64,000 nt of DNA from Opisthocomus hoazin (taxonomy: Eukaryota > Chordata > Aves > Opisthocomiformes > Opisthocomidae), in the NCBI RefSeq assembly GCF_030867145.1, contig NC_134428.1, positions 24,779,537 through 24,843,536 on the forward strand. Direction: 5' to 3'. The position numbers and the translations under genes were made by a program. Every line of letters begins with the position of its first letter. Positions within the stretch are counted from its first letter, which is position 1. This document shows positions 25,217 through 36,732 of the stretch, one piece after another. The notes beneath the pieces were generated by a model. It made no database searches. It was not told the origin of the DNA and saw nothing but the letters and a program-made list of their open reading frames with translations.

Positions 25217-25820
25217 ATCACAGAATCCCAGAATCCCAGCGTGGCAGGGGTTGGCAGGGCCCTCTGTGGGTCACCCAGCCCAACCCCCTGCCCAAGCAGG
25301 GTCACCCACAGCAGGCTGCACAGCACCGTGTCCAGGCGGGGCTGGAATATCTCCAGAGAAGGAGACTCCACAGCCTCCCTGGGCAGCCTGGGCCAGGGCT
25401 CCGGCACCCTCAGAGGGAAGAAGTTCTTCCTCGGGTTCAGCTGGAGCTTCCTCTGCTCCAGTTTGTGCCCGGTGCCCCTTGTCCTGTCGCTGGGCACCAC
25501 TGGAAAGAGTCTGGCCCCGTCCTCCTGACACCCACCCTGCAGATATTTAGAGGCATTTCGAAGGTCCCCTCTCAGCCTTCTCTTCTCCAGGCTGAACAAG
25601 CCCAGCTCCCTCAGCCTCTCCTCGGAGGAGAGATGCTCCAGTCCCCTCATCATCCTCGTAGCCCTGCGCTGGACTCTCTGCAGTAGCTCCTCATCTTTCT
25701 TGAACTGGGGAGCCCAGCACTGGACCCAGCACTGCAGATGGGGCCTCACTGGGGCAGAGCAGAGGGGGAGGAGAACCTCCCTCACCCTGCTGCCCACACT
25801 CCTCTGGATGCACCCCAGGA
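25217..25820 (-). mobile_element. CR1 LINE, derived subfamily
   Basis: About 600 bp reaching the '[20 protein letters not shown]' part of ORF2. The 202-codon minus frame (25189-25797) is the ORF2 C-terminus, with EPWPRLPRE and KLEQRKLQLN. Confidence 0.93.
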
Positions 25821-26770
25821 GATGAAAAGTGTAATTGCAAATCAGCCCTGCTGCTCACCTCCAGACCTATGCAAAGGCAAGGACGTTGTAATTTCTTCCT
25901 TTCGGGACTTCCCCCCCCCACACTCCTATTTTTGTTCTTTCCTTTCTGTCCTCCTAAATTTGGTACAAAAGAAAAAGGAGTAAATCAAAACTTTGGAAAG
26001 CTCTCGCAACCCCGCTCTTCCTGGCTTACGCAGCGTTTGGGACGGAGGGGGAGGCCCAGGGCCAAGGAACCACAACGCTTTGGATAGCTGGATTTTCAAA
26101 ACAAAAATGGGGTTCGAAATGGAAACTTTGGCTAACCGAGACAGGGATGAAAACTTCATTTCATGCTTGGCAGCAAAGCTGGCTCTCCATCACCCGCTCG
26201 CGCTGGCACTTCCCCCGTTTAGCCTGGTGTCCCAAAGGCGTTGCTGCAGCTCCGGCAGTGCCAGGGATCTTTCCATCGTCCTCTGGGCAAGCAGACGCGG
26301 CCACGCCGCTGCCCAGACACTTTCAGGAGCTCACTCCAAAATGCTTCCCCGCGGAAGCACCAGCCGGGTGCCGGCCTGGGTTTTCAAGCCCATTCTCCCA
26401 GCACCTGGGGGAAAACATCACCTTCCAGGTTTCTGGATTTTTAGCAAGCTGAGATAGGTATGACAAGGGGAAAAGTCATCAAAGCAGCCATGTGGGACTC
26501 CTTCCCCTCCCCAGCGTCACTCAACGGCAGGTCCGCAGAAGACAGCAGCACAGCTCGGCATCATCTTTTCATCACTTTATTTCCAGAGGTCTCATGCAGA
26601 AAGATACAGCAGCGCTGCCTGTCCCTGAGCCTCTGCGGGAGTTGTCGGGGGGCATTTCCCAACAATTCCTGACCCCAGCAGCACATCCCCACGCAGGGAC
26701 CGCGGCGTGCCAGGGGCAGGGGTCAGAGCCCCCCGTCCCCAGCAGTGCCGCGCCCGGGCAGCATCGCGGG
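25821..26770. other. spacer, nothing recognised
   Basis: Mixed-composition unique sequence with no gene or repeat recognised. Confidence 0.45.
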
Positions 26771-27672
26771 GTCACAGAATCACAGAATCACAGAATAGTA
26801 GGGGTTGGAAGGGACCTCTGTGGGTCACCCAGCCCAACCCCCTGCCCAAGCAGGGTCACCCAGAGCAGGCTGCACAGGATCTTGCCCAGGCGGGTCTTGA
26901 ATATCTCCAGAGAAGGAGACTCCACAGCCTCCCTGGGCAGCCTGTTCCAGTGCTCCGTCACCCTCAGAGGGAAGAAGTTCTTCCTCGGGTTCAGACGGAA
27001 CTTCCTGTGCCTCAGTTTGTGCCCATTGCCCCTTGTCCTGTCACTGGGCACCACTGAAAAGAGCTTGGCCCCATCATCCTGACACCCACCCTGAAGATAT
27101 TTGTAGGCATTTATAAGGTCCCCTCGCAGCCTTCTCTTCTTCAGGCTGAACAAGCCCAGTTCCCTCAACCTCTCCTCGTAGGAGAGATGCTCCAGTCCCC
27201 TCACCATCCTTGTAGCCCTGCGCTGGGCTCTCTCCAGTAGCTCTTCACCTTTCTTGAACTGGGGAGCCCAGCACTGGACACAGTACTCCAGATGAGGCCT
27301 CACCAGGGCAGTGTAGAGGGGAAGGAGAACCTCCCTCGACCTGCTGGCCACACTCTTCTTGATGCACCCCAGGATCCCATTGGCTTTCTTGGCACCCAGG
27401 GCACACTGCTGGCTCATGGTTAACCTGTCGTCCACCAGGACACCCAGGTCCCTCTCCGCAGAGCTGCTCTCCAGCAGGTCCACCCCAAGCCTGTACTGGT
27501 GCATGAGGTTGTTCCTCCCCAGGTGCAGGACCCTGCACTTGCCCTTGTTGAACCTCATCAGGTTCCTCTCTGCCCAGCTTTCCAGCCTATCCAGGTCACG
27601 CTGAATGGCAGCACAGTCTTCTGGTGTATCTACCACACCTCCCAGTTTGGTGTCATCAGCAAACTTGCTGAG
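26771..27672 (-). mobile_element. CR1 LINE, longest copy, open RT C-terminal region
   Basis: The longest CR1 in the window, about 900 bp. On the minus strand it begins within the reverse transcriptase palm at [12 protein letters not shown] (catalytic FADD motif) and continues without a stop through the thumb and C-terminal region to LPTPTIL. The stop TGA falls inside the ATTCTGTG octamer tail at 26788-26790. It keeps the ancestral-type residues EHWNRLPRE and RHRKFRLN, unlike the derived copies nearby. The 5' end is truncated at about 27672, so it lacks the endonuclease and most of the RT and cannot be autonomous. Confidence 0.95.
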
Positions 27673-28304
27673 CCCCCCAGCAGCCCCTGCCCGAGCCCAG
27701 CCAGTCCACAGCCTGATACCGATGATTACCAAAGACACCACAAAGGGGGTTTGAGCTTAGATTTCCCTAAGACCCCCCTGTTTGTCACCAGGGAAAGAGC
27801 TCCCAAATAAGCTCCACCAAAGCACCTACAATAAGGAGGCAAAGCTTCTGCAGCAGCTCTTGGGGACACGGCGCAAGAGCCCGCGCCAAGGTGCGAGCTG
27901 ACACCTTCAGAAAATCAGCTGCTGATTTTTCTTAAACCTCCTTTTTTATTTAAGGGGTGAGGCAATGGTGGCAAAGGCGGTTTCTCGCCTGGATAAAGAG
28001 GAGGAACCCATGTTGCATTAGGACATGGTGGGATCCCCATCCTGCCGGTGACGGGAACCCACCCGACGCCGGGGAACGGACCGTCGCGGTGCAGAACTGT
28101 GCGGTGAGCCCGCTGAATTTCAGGCGGTCGCTGCCGGGGCGATGCCCGCCGTTCCCACGCCCCAGCCCTTCCCTCGCACCCCGACTCGCTTCTCGGGATG
28201 AAACCCTGACGGCGCCGGGCGGACGCACCCCACGGGACAGCGCGAGCGGGACCGGGCGCTGCGTCCCCATGTGCTGCAGGTGACCGGAGAGTGATGCAGC
28301 ACAC
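27673..28304. other. spacer, nothing recognised
   Basis: Unique GC-rich DNA between two CR1 copies. No feature is recognised. Confidence 0.45.
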
Positions 28305-28665
28305 ATCCCAGAATCCCAGGATCCCAGGATCCCAGCATGGCAGGGGTTGGCAGGGCCCTCTGTGGGTCACCCAGCCCAACCCCCTGCCCAAGCAGGGTCA
28401 CCCACAGCAGGCTGCACAGGACCTCATCTAGGTGGGCTTTGAATATCTCCAGAGAAGGAGACTTCACAACCTCTCTGGGCAGCCTGGGCCAGGGCTCCGG
28501 CACCCTCAGAGGGAAGAAGTTCTTCCTCGGGTTCAGCTGGAGCTTCCTCTGCTTCAGTTTGTGCCCGTTGCCCCTTGTCCTGTCGCTGGGCACCATTGGA
28601 AAGAGTCTGTCCCCGTCCTCCTGACCCCCACCCTGCAGATATTTGAAGCATATATTAGGTCCCCT
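28305..28665 (-). mobile_element. CR1 LINE, derived subfamily
   Basis: Short tandem CCCAGGAT units at the tail (28305-28335), then the derived EPWPRLPRE region, truncated after the CTGCAGATATTTG segment near 28665. Confidence 0.9.
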
Positions 28666-29942
28666 AATTAGTTCCCAGCAGAGCCACCGGCCCAGCCGCT
28701 GTCCCGCGCCGGGCAGCTTCGGCTGGAAGAGCATCGCTCCGCCGGGGCTCCTGAAAGCCACAGGAACGCCCCAACCCGTGGTGGACATCGGCCTGTGCTT
28801 GCGCTCCGAGCGAGAGCCGGGGGATTTCTTCCTACCCAAAGCTGCTTTTCTTGTCTTGATCTAATGAAGTGCAGCCTTCACCTGGACAGACCCCGGAGTG
28901 GCTCCTCTCGGAGGCAATGAATACAAATACTTGACCTCGGGAGCTGCGGGGCAGCAATTAGTTTAAGCAGGGGGTTTGTGTAACACTTCAAAAGTCTTAA
29001 TCCGTGCGGTCAGCCCTGGCACGGGATTTGCCAGAACCTATTGAGGAGTCTTAATGAGTCTGCAAAGCAAGCTTTCAATACATTTTGGGTCGCTTCAGAT
29101 GCTCTAAATGGCATAGTCTATATGGTATTGTGCGGCTTTAGAAAGGCCCGGGCTCTAAAAAAGTACGGCTCCCTTTCACAGGGCAGACAGAAACCATCTT
29201 TCGAGCCGGGACCCTCAACGTTTTGCATATCAATATGGCTGGGGCTGAATGCAGTCACTCAGCTGAGAAATAGGATCACTATCAGCGTTTCCAGGCTTTC
29301 ACAGGCACTTGGGAAACTTTAAAGCCCTTGGTGGAGAATAATTTGGTCGAATGTCGTGGCTGGAAACAAAACCTAAACAAGCAGAGCGCAGTCCATCACG
29401 GGGAGCTGCCAGCGAGGCGGACAAGGGGCTCCAGCCGCTCCGACATCCAGCCCCAGCGGGGCGGTGGCCGGGGCATGGGCGGTCCCGGGGGACCCCGCAC
29501 CAGGCACGGGGTGCTGAGCCCAGCCGGGCACCGGCCGCATCGCTCCGAGGGCGCTGGGATTTTAACCAGCAGAAACCCAGGCCAGGCTTCATCTCTTCTT
29601 ACCATTCTTTTACAACATCCCAGTTTCTTAACGCCGGCCACGAAGCCCCCAGGTCCTGGCACCACACCGGTGGCACTGGCATCTGTCCCCGGCGCTGCTC
29701 GGCATGGACGGACACCGCGACGCCCAGACACCGCGACGCCCCGCTCCCCGCGCAGAAACACGCAACTGTCCGCGTTCAACCCCGACGTCACGTTCAGCCC
29801 GGCACCGCACACGGCGCTTCTCCCAGAGCCACGGGGCTGAACAGGGCAAAGGCGCTCAACCTCCGCTACAGCCCGGAGCATCGGTACGGAAAACACGCGT
29901 CACCTCTGAGAGGGACACAGCAGGTGCCAGAGGTTGGGACAA
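28666..29942. other. spacer with an AT-moderate unique block
   Basis: 28.86-29.33 kb is less GC-rich than its surroundings and holds a 93-codon plus-strand frame (29041-29322) with no recognised homology. The block may be a conserved non-coding element. 29.4-29.9 kb is CpG-rich. Confidence 0.4.
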
Positions 29943-30275
29943 AATCACAGAATCCCAGGATCCCAGCATGGCAGGGGTTGGAAGGGACCTCTGTGGGTCA
30001 CCCAGCCCAACCCCCTGCCCAAGCAGGGTCACCCACAGCAGGCTGCACAGCACCGCGTCCAGGCGGGGCTGGAATATCTCCAGAGAAGGAGACTCCACAG
30101 CCTCCCTGGGCAGCCTGGGCCAGGGCTCCGTCACCCTCAGAGGGAAGAAGTTCTTCCTCGGGTTCAGCTGGAGCTTCCTCTGCTTCAGTTTGTGCCCGTT
30201 GCCCCTTGTCCTGTCGCTGGGCACCACTGAACAGAGTCTGGCCCCATCCTCCTGACACCCACACTGCAGATACAG
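29943..30275 (-). mobile_element. CR1 LINE, derived subfamily
   Basis: About 330 bp from the tail to the CTGCAGATAC segment; derived EPWPRLPRE variant. The 388-codon plus-strand ORF at 29351-30517 that crosses it is a chance frame antisense to CR1. Confidence 0.9.
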
Positions 30276-30678
30276 GAGCAGGGAGAGCTGTGCGGGGCAA
30301 AGCACGACGTGCTGGTGTCAAACCACGCCGGAGCTGGTGGGAAAGGGGCCGGTGCCCGGCGTGCATCCCAGGAGAAGCGGTACCTGCTGCCTCCATCGCC
30401 CCTGGAGAGCGGCAGCGCGGAGGGGAGGCAACGGCTCACCCGGCCGGGCAGCTTCGGGATGCGGCAGGATGGAAGAAACCCCAGCCAAAGCATATTTGCA
30501 AACAATGCGGGGCCTGAGGGCCCTTGAAAACACATAATTAGCTCATTAAAGAGACAAATGCAAGTCACTAATAAGATATTAGAGGTTAATTAAATGTTTC
30601 CCTCCCATCTTTAATTAAGGGAAAACTAGTTAATTCAGATTCAGCTAATTTCTGCAGCCTCCCATGATGGCCCTCTAT
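30276..30678. other. AT-rich TAAT-core island
   Basis: 30525-30660 has repeated TAATTA/TTAATTAA cores within GC-rich DNA, between two CR1 copies and about 400 bp left of the HS3ST6 polyadenylation region. Candidate conserved element; function is inference. Confidence 0.4.
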
Positions 30679-30850
30679 GTTGGACCAGGCTGCCCAGGGA
30701 GGTCGTGGTGTCCCCATCCCTGGAGGGGTTCAAAAACCATGTAGAGGTGGCACTTTAGGACATGGTTTAGCAGGCGTGGGGGTGATGGGTAGATGGTTGG
30801 ACTTGGTGATCTTAGAGGTCTTTTCCAACCTGAATGATTCCATGATTCTA
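30679..30850 (+). mobile_element. CR1 3' fragment, older subfamily
   Basis: Sense on plus: TTGGACCAGGCTGCCCAGGG, CCCTGGAGGGGTTCAAAAA, GATCTTAGAGGTCTTTTCCA and the tail CATGATTCTA. About 170 bp. Confidence 0.87.
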
Positions 30851-31046
30851 TTTGAAAATCTGCTGAGATTGTTGGACTGAAGGGTCCGAGTTTGGGGCTT
30901 TTGGTTGCTCTGCTTGCGTGAATCTGGGGGGAGCAGGGGCTTCCAGCCTGAGGGTCAGGAACACCCCGCTTTCTCCTCTGGGTTACTCCAAGAACACACG
31001 AAGGCAGGCGACGCACAGCTCCCTCTCCCTAACCCCAGACCTGGCC

Positions 31047-31629
31047 TTTATTCAAAACTACCGCCATTAATTGTTTTTCTTAACGAGGAAATTCCTGCAG
31101 ACTGTTTGCAGGCTGCGAAACATCCCCCCACGCTCGGGGTCTGCTGCTCGGCCGGCCTCACCCGCCGCCCCCCGGCAGCCGCTGCCCAGGCTCAGCACCG
31201 CAATTTGCTTTTCCAAAACACCCCTGGCCACACGTCCCGGACGCCAGCCGGTTTCCAAAGCGTTTATCGTGGGTGGCAGAGCCTTTGTCCCCACGCACAC
31301 CCACCCACACGCTCCCACTCGCCACCCAGAACGGTCACAGTTAATATAGATTAGCAAGATTTATATGGAAGAATATTTAATCTGGTCAGGGAGGGGAGAG
31401 GGGTCATCTGGGGGGGTTATTTCTTAAATATTTCTCTCTACTCCAGAAGGGTCCGTTTCTCGCTGGAAAAGGTCCGATATAAATTAGAACGAAGGGGGGA
31501 GGTCGCTGGCGGGGTGGCCACGGGCATCCCTGGACCGCGGCAGCCGCGACCGTCCCAGGACCGCAGCCCTGGCTCCGCGCACGGCCGGGCAGAGCGGGTC
31601 CCAGCGCGGCGGCGTGCCCCAGGGATGGC
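31047..31629 (-). other. HS3ST6: HS3ST6 3'UTR (inferred)
   Basis: Downstream of the TGA at 31632-31630. The first canonical minus-strand AATAAA is at 31052-31047, 580 nt beyond the stop. The intervening sequence has an AT-rich block at 31340-31500 and no repeat. The extent is inferred from the polyadenylation hexamer alone. Confidence 0.45.
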
Positions 31630-32248
31630 TCAGTCCCACCCGAAGTCCTGCCCTGTCATCTGATAAAACTTCATGTTGAAGGGTCTGTAAAACTCCCGCA
31701 GGCGCTGGACCACCTGCCCGTCGATCTTGGGGTGCGGCCGCCCCTTGGATTTCCCCAGGCAGCGGGGCTTGCCGCCGCCCTCCGGCTTCTTCAGGCAGGG
31801 AAAGCCCTTGGTCTCATTAAAATAAAAATGTTTGTCCGTCACCACCCTCTTGAGACCCAGAAAGTCCTGGACGCGGCCCATCTCCCCGGCCGGGTCGCTG
31901 ACGAGCCTCTCCCCGCTGACGAAGAGGAATTTGGAGAGGGGGAAGTACTGCAGCCAGTTGTCCAGGTGCTTGGCGTAGATCCCGATCCTCACCGCGCTCC
32001 AGCTCGTGTCAATCAGTCCCGTGCTGACGTTTTTGAAGGCCAAAGCCTGGAAGCTGGGGATGGTGGGGTTTTTGGAGAGCGTCTGCGTGTAGTCCGAGAT
32101 GGCGCGGGTGACGGGGTTGCGCACCACCACGATCAGCTTCGTGTCCCGAGACATGTTGTAGATGCGCCGCGGAGCCTCCTTGGTGACGAAGTAGCTGGGG
32201 GTCTTCTCCATCGTGATCTGCCCCTCCAGCGTCCGCGGCATCAGGCTT
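31630..32248 (-). CDS. HS3ST6: heparan sulfate 3-O-sulfotransferase, terminal exon
   Basis: This is the Golgi enzyme that transfers sulfate from PAPS to the 3-OH of glucosamine in heparan sulfate. The exon encodes the last 205 residues. It begins [10 protein letters not shown] after the acceptor CTGTCTCTCCGCAG (AG at 32250-32249), with a split Arg codon as in the family, and ends at TGA 31632-31630. Visible: EKTPSYF (14-20); the 3'-phosphate-binding Arg43 and Ser51 in [14 protein letters not shown]; Trp83-rich substrate segment; Cys151 and Cys163, the expected disulfide; KGRPHP; and the C-terminus TGQDFGWD. Sequons are Asn73 and Asn144. [30 protein letters not shown] and TGQDFGW point to HS3ST6 over HS3ST2, 3A1, 3B1 or 4, and neighbouring MEIOB agrees with human 16p13.3. 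Exon 1, with the P-loop and catalytic Glu/His, is not in the window. Confidence 0.9.
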
Positions 32249-32460
32249 CTGCGGAGAGACAGGGACACGGTCAGGGCTCGAGGCACGGCTCCTCGATCCA
32301 ACGCCGCAGCGGGGATGAGCCGGAGCGAACCCCAAAACTCGGCCAGAGATGCTCAGTGGCTCCCCAGCCACAACCACCTCTCTCCCTCGTCACACCCGAC
32401 CGGTCCCCTCGTCTTCAAGAGCCCTCCTAGGAGCCCCTCTGCCCGGTCTCCCCGCTCAGC

Positions 32461-32541
32461 CTCCCCTGCTATGTTCTATATTCTCCCCTGCTATGTTCTA
32501 TATTCTCCCCTTCTACGTTCTATATTCTCCCCTTCTATCAT
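32461..32541. repeat. 22-bp minisatellite, about 3.5 copies
   Basis: Unit CTATGTTCTATATTCTCCCC plus two bases, starting at 32469, 32491 and 32513, with a partial unit at each end. It lies about 215 bp upstream of the HS3ST6 acceptor, inside the intron. Confidence 0.9.
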
Positions 32542-32562
32542 AGAGTTAAAAAAAAGAGGAAA

Positions 32563-32581
32563 ATTCTATGATTCTATGATA
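32563..32581 (+). mobile_element. orphan CR1-type octamer tail
   Basis: ATTCTATGATTCTATGAT, the CR1 3' terminal octamer in sense on plus, without recognisable CR1 body upstream. It may be an extremely truncated insertion or a remnant. Confidence 0.5.
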
Positions 32582-33877
32582 AATCTCATCCCATGGGGCT
32601 GAGCCCAAGCGTGGCTGGGGATGGAGATGCCCACCTTCCTCCGCCTCCAGACAGCAAGCAGTTAAGGCCAGAAAAAGACTGTTTCCTTTCATTTTTTAAT
32701 TAAAAAAAGGGCAGAAAACCTCTCTGGGACCCAGCCATTGTGCTGTGCAAAATTCACTGCCCTGATTGTTCCCTTGGGCACTTTAATGAGGCCTTAATTG
32801 CCGGAGAAATTACCCAGGCATGTCACCCCAGGAGGAGAGCCAGGGGCTGCAGAGCGGGACCCCCAGTGCCACCAGCGTGGGCACCTGCCCCGAGCCCCCC
32901 ATGTCTCCCTCTTCCCAGGGCTGGACACATCCCCTCTCTGTGTCCCACCTGCTGAAGAGGGGACTTGGCTTCTCCGACAGCATGGCCCCCAGCCCGGGGT
33001 CCCCGCGGGCACGGCCGCAGCGCGGCTCCCCGCCACGCAATGCCACCCCGAGCTTCTGCTGCTCCCCCAGACAACGCCAACGGGCTGGGGGACCCGCAGC
33101 TCCCGTGCTGCGTCCCACCACCACCCCACCAGCTCATCCCATGGCACCCCGTGCGGGAACCACCGCCCGCGAACCCCACGGGGACGCGGAGGTGGAGCTC
33201 GCTCTTCGTGGGGCTCAGCTGGGGTTGAAGCAGCTTCATCTCCTCCGTGCTGCCCCACGCCAGGGTCCCCATCCCCTCCGTCGTGCTCGGGGTGACACGC
33301 ACGCTCCCCCTCCCCGGCCACGTCAAACAGAGGAGTCTCCTGCTGAAAGCCCCGGGCTGGAAGCTCATTCTGCTCGGAGCACGGCAGCGTTTGCTCCGGT
33401 GCGAGGGGCTCAGCCCAGTATGGCTTCACACTTTGGCTTCACGCTTTGGGGAATGACCAAGCTGCTTCCATAGCTCCTCCGAAATCAAAGTGGCACAGCT
33501 GCACACACAGAAACGCACGTAATGGCCACACAGAAGCAGCACGTCCTTTGCTCCCACCCAGGACTCTCCCGAGCAGATGGCAGAGCGCTCAACGCAGCAG
33601 GCGAGCGCCGGTTTGCAACGGGAAACTGAGGCACCAAGCGACGACGCGTCGTGTGTCGGAGCTGCTGTGTCGATGCCGACATCCCTCCAGCTGACAAGCA
33701 GCCACCATCCCGACACGAAATCCCTTCTGAGGGTCAGCAGACGCATGGGGATCCAGCCCGAGCCGCTCCGCACCCAGAGACACCCCAGGACAAGCCCAAG
33801 GGTTTAGGAAGGCTCTTGGAAAAAGCACCAATACCCAAATATTAACTGTGACAAGGGACAAAATACAGCAAAAAAAA
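32582..33877. other. HS3ST6 intron or upstream DNA, nothing recognised
   Basis: Unique GC-rich sequence. Searched on the minus strand for HS3ST exon 1 motifs (KKGGTRA, EPHFFD) without success. Confidence 0.5.
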
Positions 33878-34732
33878 TCACAGAATCCCAGCATGGCAGG
33901 GGTTGGAAGGGACCTCTGTGGTCACCCAGCCCAACCCCCTGCCCAAGCAGGGTCACCCAGAGCAGGCTGCACAGCACCGCGGCCAGGCGGGGCTGGAATA
34001 TCTCCAGAGAAGGAGACTCCACAGCCTCCCTGGGCAGCCTGGGCCAGGGCTCCGTCACCCTCAGAGGGAAGAAGTTCTTCCTCGGGTTCAGCTGGAGCTT
34101 CCTCTGCTTCAGTTTGTGCCCGTTGCCCCTTGTCCTGGCGCTGGGCACCACTGGAAAGAGTCTGGCCCCGTCCTCCTGACCCCCACCCTGCAGATATTTA
34201 GAGGCATTTCTAAGGTCCCCTCTCAGCCTTCTCTTCTCCAGGCTGAACAAGCCCAGCTCCCTCAGCCTCTCCTCGGAGGAGAGATGCTCCAGTCCCCTCC
34301 TCATCCTCGTAGCCCTCCGCTGGACTCTCTCCAGTAGCTCCTCATCTTTCTTGAACTGGGGCGCCCAGCACTGGACCCAGCACTGCAGATGGGGCCTCCC
34401 CAAGGCAGAGCAGAGGGGGAGGAGAACCTCCCTCGCCCTGCTGCCCACACTCCTCCTCATGCACCCCAGGATCCCATTGGCCTTCTTGGCAGCCAGGGCA
34501 CGCTGCTGGCTCATGGTCACCCTGTCGTCCCCCAGCACTCCCAGTCCCTCTCTGCAGAGCTGCTCTCCAGCAGCTCAGCCCCAGCCTGTACTGGTGCCTG
34601 GGGTTGTTCCTCCCCAGGTGCAGGACCCTGCCCTTGCCCTTGTTGAACCTCACCAGGTTCCTCTCTGCCCAGCTCTCCAGCCTGCCCAGGTCACGCTGGA
34701 TGGCAGCACAGCCTGCCGGTGTGTCCAGTCGA
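33878..34732 (-). mobile_element. CR1 LINE, derived subfamily, long
   Basis: About 855 bp reaching the segment equivalent to '[20 protein letters not shown]', just downstream of the FADD motif. A one-base deletion near 34540 splits the ORF2 frame into two (33804-34538 and 34342-35169). Derived EPWPRLPRE type, with a SARTRG variant. Confidence 0.94.
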
Positions 34733-36410
34733 GTCTGACCGAGACGCTTCTCTTCACCAAAAGGAGCAAGTTGGGACCGGACAGACTCCTTCCTCACAAG
34801 GACTTCCCATTTTTCTGGAACTTGGAAGAATTCTGGTTTTAAAACTTGAGGTTTCCCTTGGGGCTGCTCCACCCCACGTCCCCTGGGGCTGGAGAGGAGA
34901 GGACCTTCCCCGCCAGCCCCCATCTCCTCCCGCACCCGCGCAGGGACGGGTGTCCTTGACGCCCCTTGTCCGAGGCCGAGCCGACCCGCGCCAGGGCAGG
35001 GCGAGCTCCAAACCCCTGCTCGGGGGATCCCTCGGGAACGCTGGCGGAGCGGGAGGATGAGGATGGAGCTTCCCACCGGGCTGCGGCTGGGCCGGCTCTC
35101 GCAGCGGCACTTTGGGGCAGGACGGGGTGTTTTGGGGATCCCCGTCCCGCTGCTCGGAGCGCCGGACATCTGTTCCTTACGTCATGGGAAAAGGCTGGAG
35201 GTTTGGGGTTTTATTTTTTCCCCCTGGACGCAGGAAAGAACACTTTATTAAAAGCATTTGTGAGCTGGGGCCCACACAACTTCCTCCCCCAAACAACAGG
35301 CAAAAGCCACTTGTAGCTTTTTTTTTTCCCCCCCTTTTTATTTTCTGGACAGTGCCAGCGTTTTCAGAGCCACTTCTCGTCCCCAGTGTCACCACCCAGC
35401 AGCCCAGCCCGGTGCCCGGGCAGGTGGGTGCCCTTTGGGGGTCCTGGCGCAGCGATGAGCGGCTTCCCCAACCTTCTCAGCACCTTTTCCCCCTCCTCAC
35501 CCCAAATAACCGTGCTCACCGGAGCGGCTGACGGCCGGGATCCCGTCCCAAAGCAGGATCAGGCCTTTCCAGCCCCATGCCCCGTCCCCTCCCTGCGACG
35601 CTCGCCCGGAGCCACGCCAAAACCAAGAGCCCACCCGGGAAGGCGGCTGCTGGGGCTCCCCCCGCACGCCCACCCAGCCACGCGTCCGGAGCTCCGCTGA
35701 CGGTCAGAGAGCTGCCACCGGCTTTGCCAGGTCGCCTCACGCAGCTTCTCCGGGCGACTCGGTGAGGCATTTCTGCCGTGATCCCCAGGATTTCTGCACA
35801 GCAGAACGGCTCCTTCGCTGCCCACCCGCCCAAGACCACCCCTCAGCAAACACGGGCACAAGACCTCAAACACTCCCTCTCCTCAACGCGCAAGAAAACG
35901 TTATCAAACGGCAGACACGGGGGACGACGCGATCGGCGAGCGCGGGGAGCTCACGGTGAACCACGACGCTGCTTTTCCCAGCAGGTGCTCCAGGACCCCC
36001 AGGACCCCCTCACCACCGGCAGCCCAGGAGACCTGCGCCCAGCACCTTCCCCGCACTCCTCCTGCTGACCAAGGGCTCCTCAGCACACAGGGGCAGCACC
36101 AACGTTAATTAAAGCCAACTGCACCGTCCTAGGCTTGATTAAAATTTAATTAAAATAGAATTTTTTTATAAAAGCCCATGTTCGGGCAGGGATCCCCAAC
36201 TCTGCTGGCACAGGTACTGCTGGGGCAACAGCAAGGAGCTCCCGCACCCGCGGCTGTGCGAGGAGGTGCAGAGACCTTCCCGGTCCCCTTGCTGGGGACA
36301 GCGATGGGACAGTGACGCCCCATGCGACCCCCCCCACCCGAGCTGGTCCATCAGAGCCATCAGCTCTGCAAGCCAGCATTTACGCAGACCCTCGGACAGG
36401 CTCCAGCACA
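34733..36410. other. spacer, nothing recognised
   Basis: GC-rich, CpG-containing DNA with an AT-rich patch at 36100-36175 (TTAATTAAAGCC, AAAATTTAATTAAAAT). No exon is recognised. Confidence 0.45.
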
Positions 36411-36665
36411 CAGAATCATGGAATCACCAAGGCTGGAAAAGACCTCGGAGATCATCACGTCCAACCATCACCTCAACACCCCCATGCCTGCTAAACCATG
36501 TCCCCAAGTGCAACATCCACGTGGTTTTTGAACCCCTCCAGGGATGGGGACTCCCCCACTGCCCTGGGCAGCCTGGTCCAACACCTGACCACTCTGTCAG
36601 TAAAGAAATTTTCCCAAATATCCAATCTAAACCTGCCCTGATGCAGCTTGAGGCCATCTACAGAT
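36411..36665 (-). mobile_element. CR1 LINE fragment, older subfamily
   Basis: Tail ATCATGGAATCACC, then 'AAAAGACCTCGGAGATCATC' and 'TTTGAACCCCTCCAGGGATG'. Truncated at about 36665, 70 bp from the next CR1. Confidence 0.88.
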
Positions 36666-36732
36666 GGGAAGAAAGGCACCCGACCCCCCGTGGGCCGGAT
36701 GCCGCTGACTTGGTTTTAAACCCTCGATCCCG

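Noticed and set aside
29351-30517. 388-codon plus-strand ORF
   Set aside because: It crosses a CR1 in antisense and GC-rich spacer, with no domain recognised.
31732-32430. 232-codon plus-strand ORF opposite the HS3ST6 exon
   Set aside because: It is antisense to a well-conserved sulfotransferase exon, and its open frame follows from high GC at third positions. No homology is recognised.
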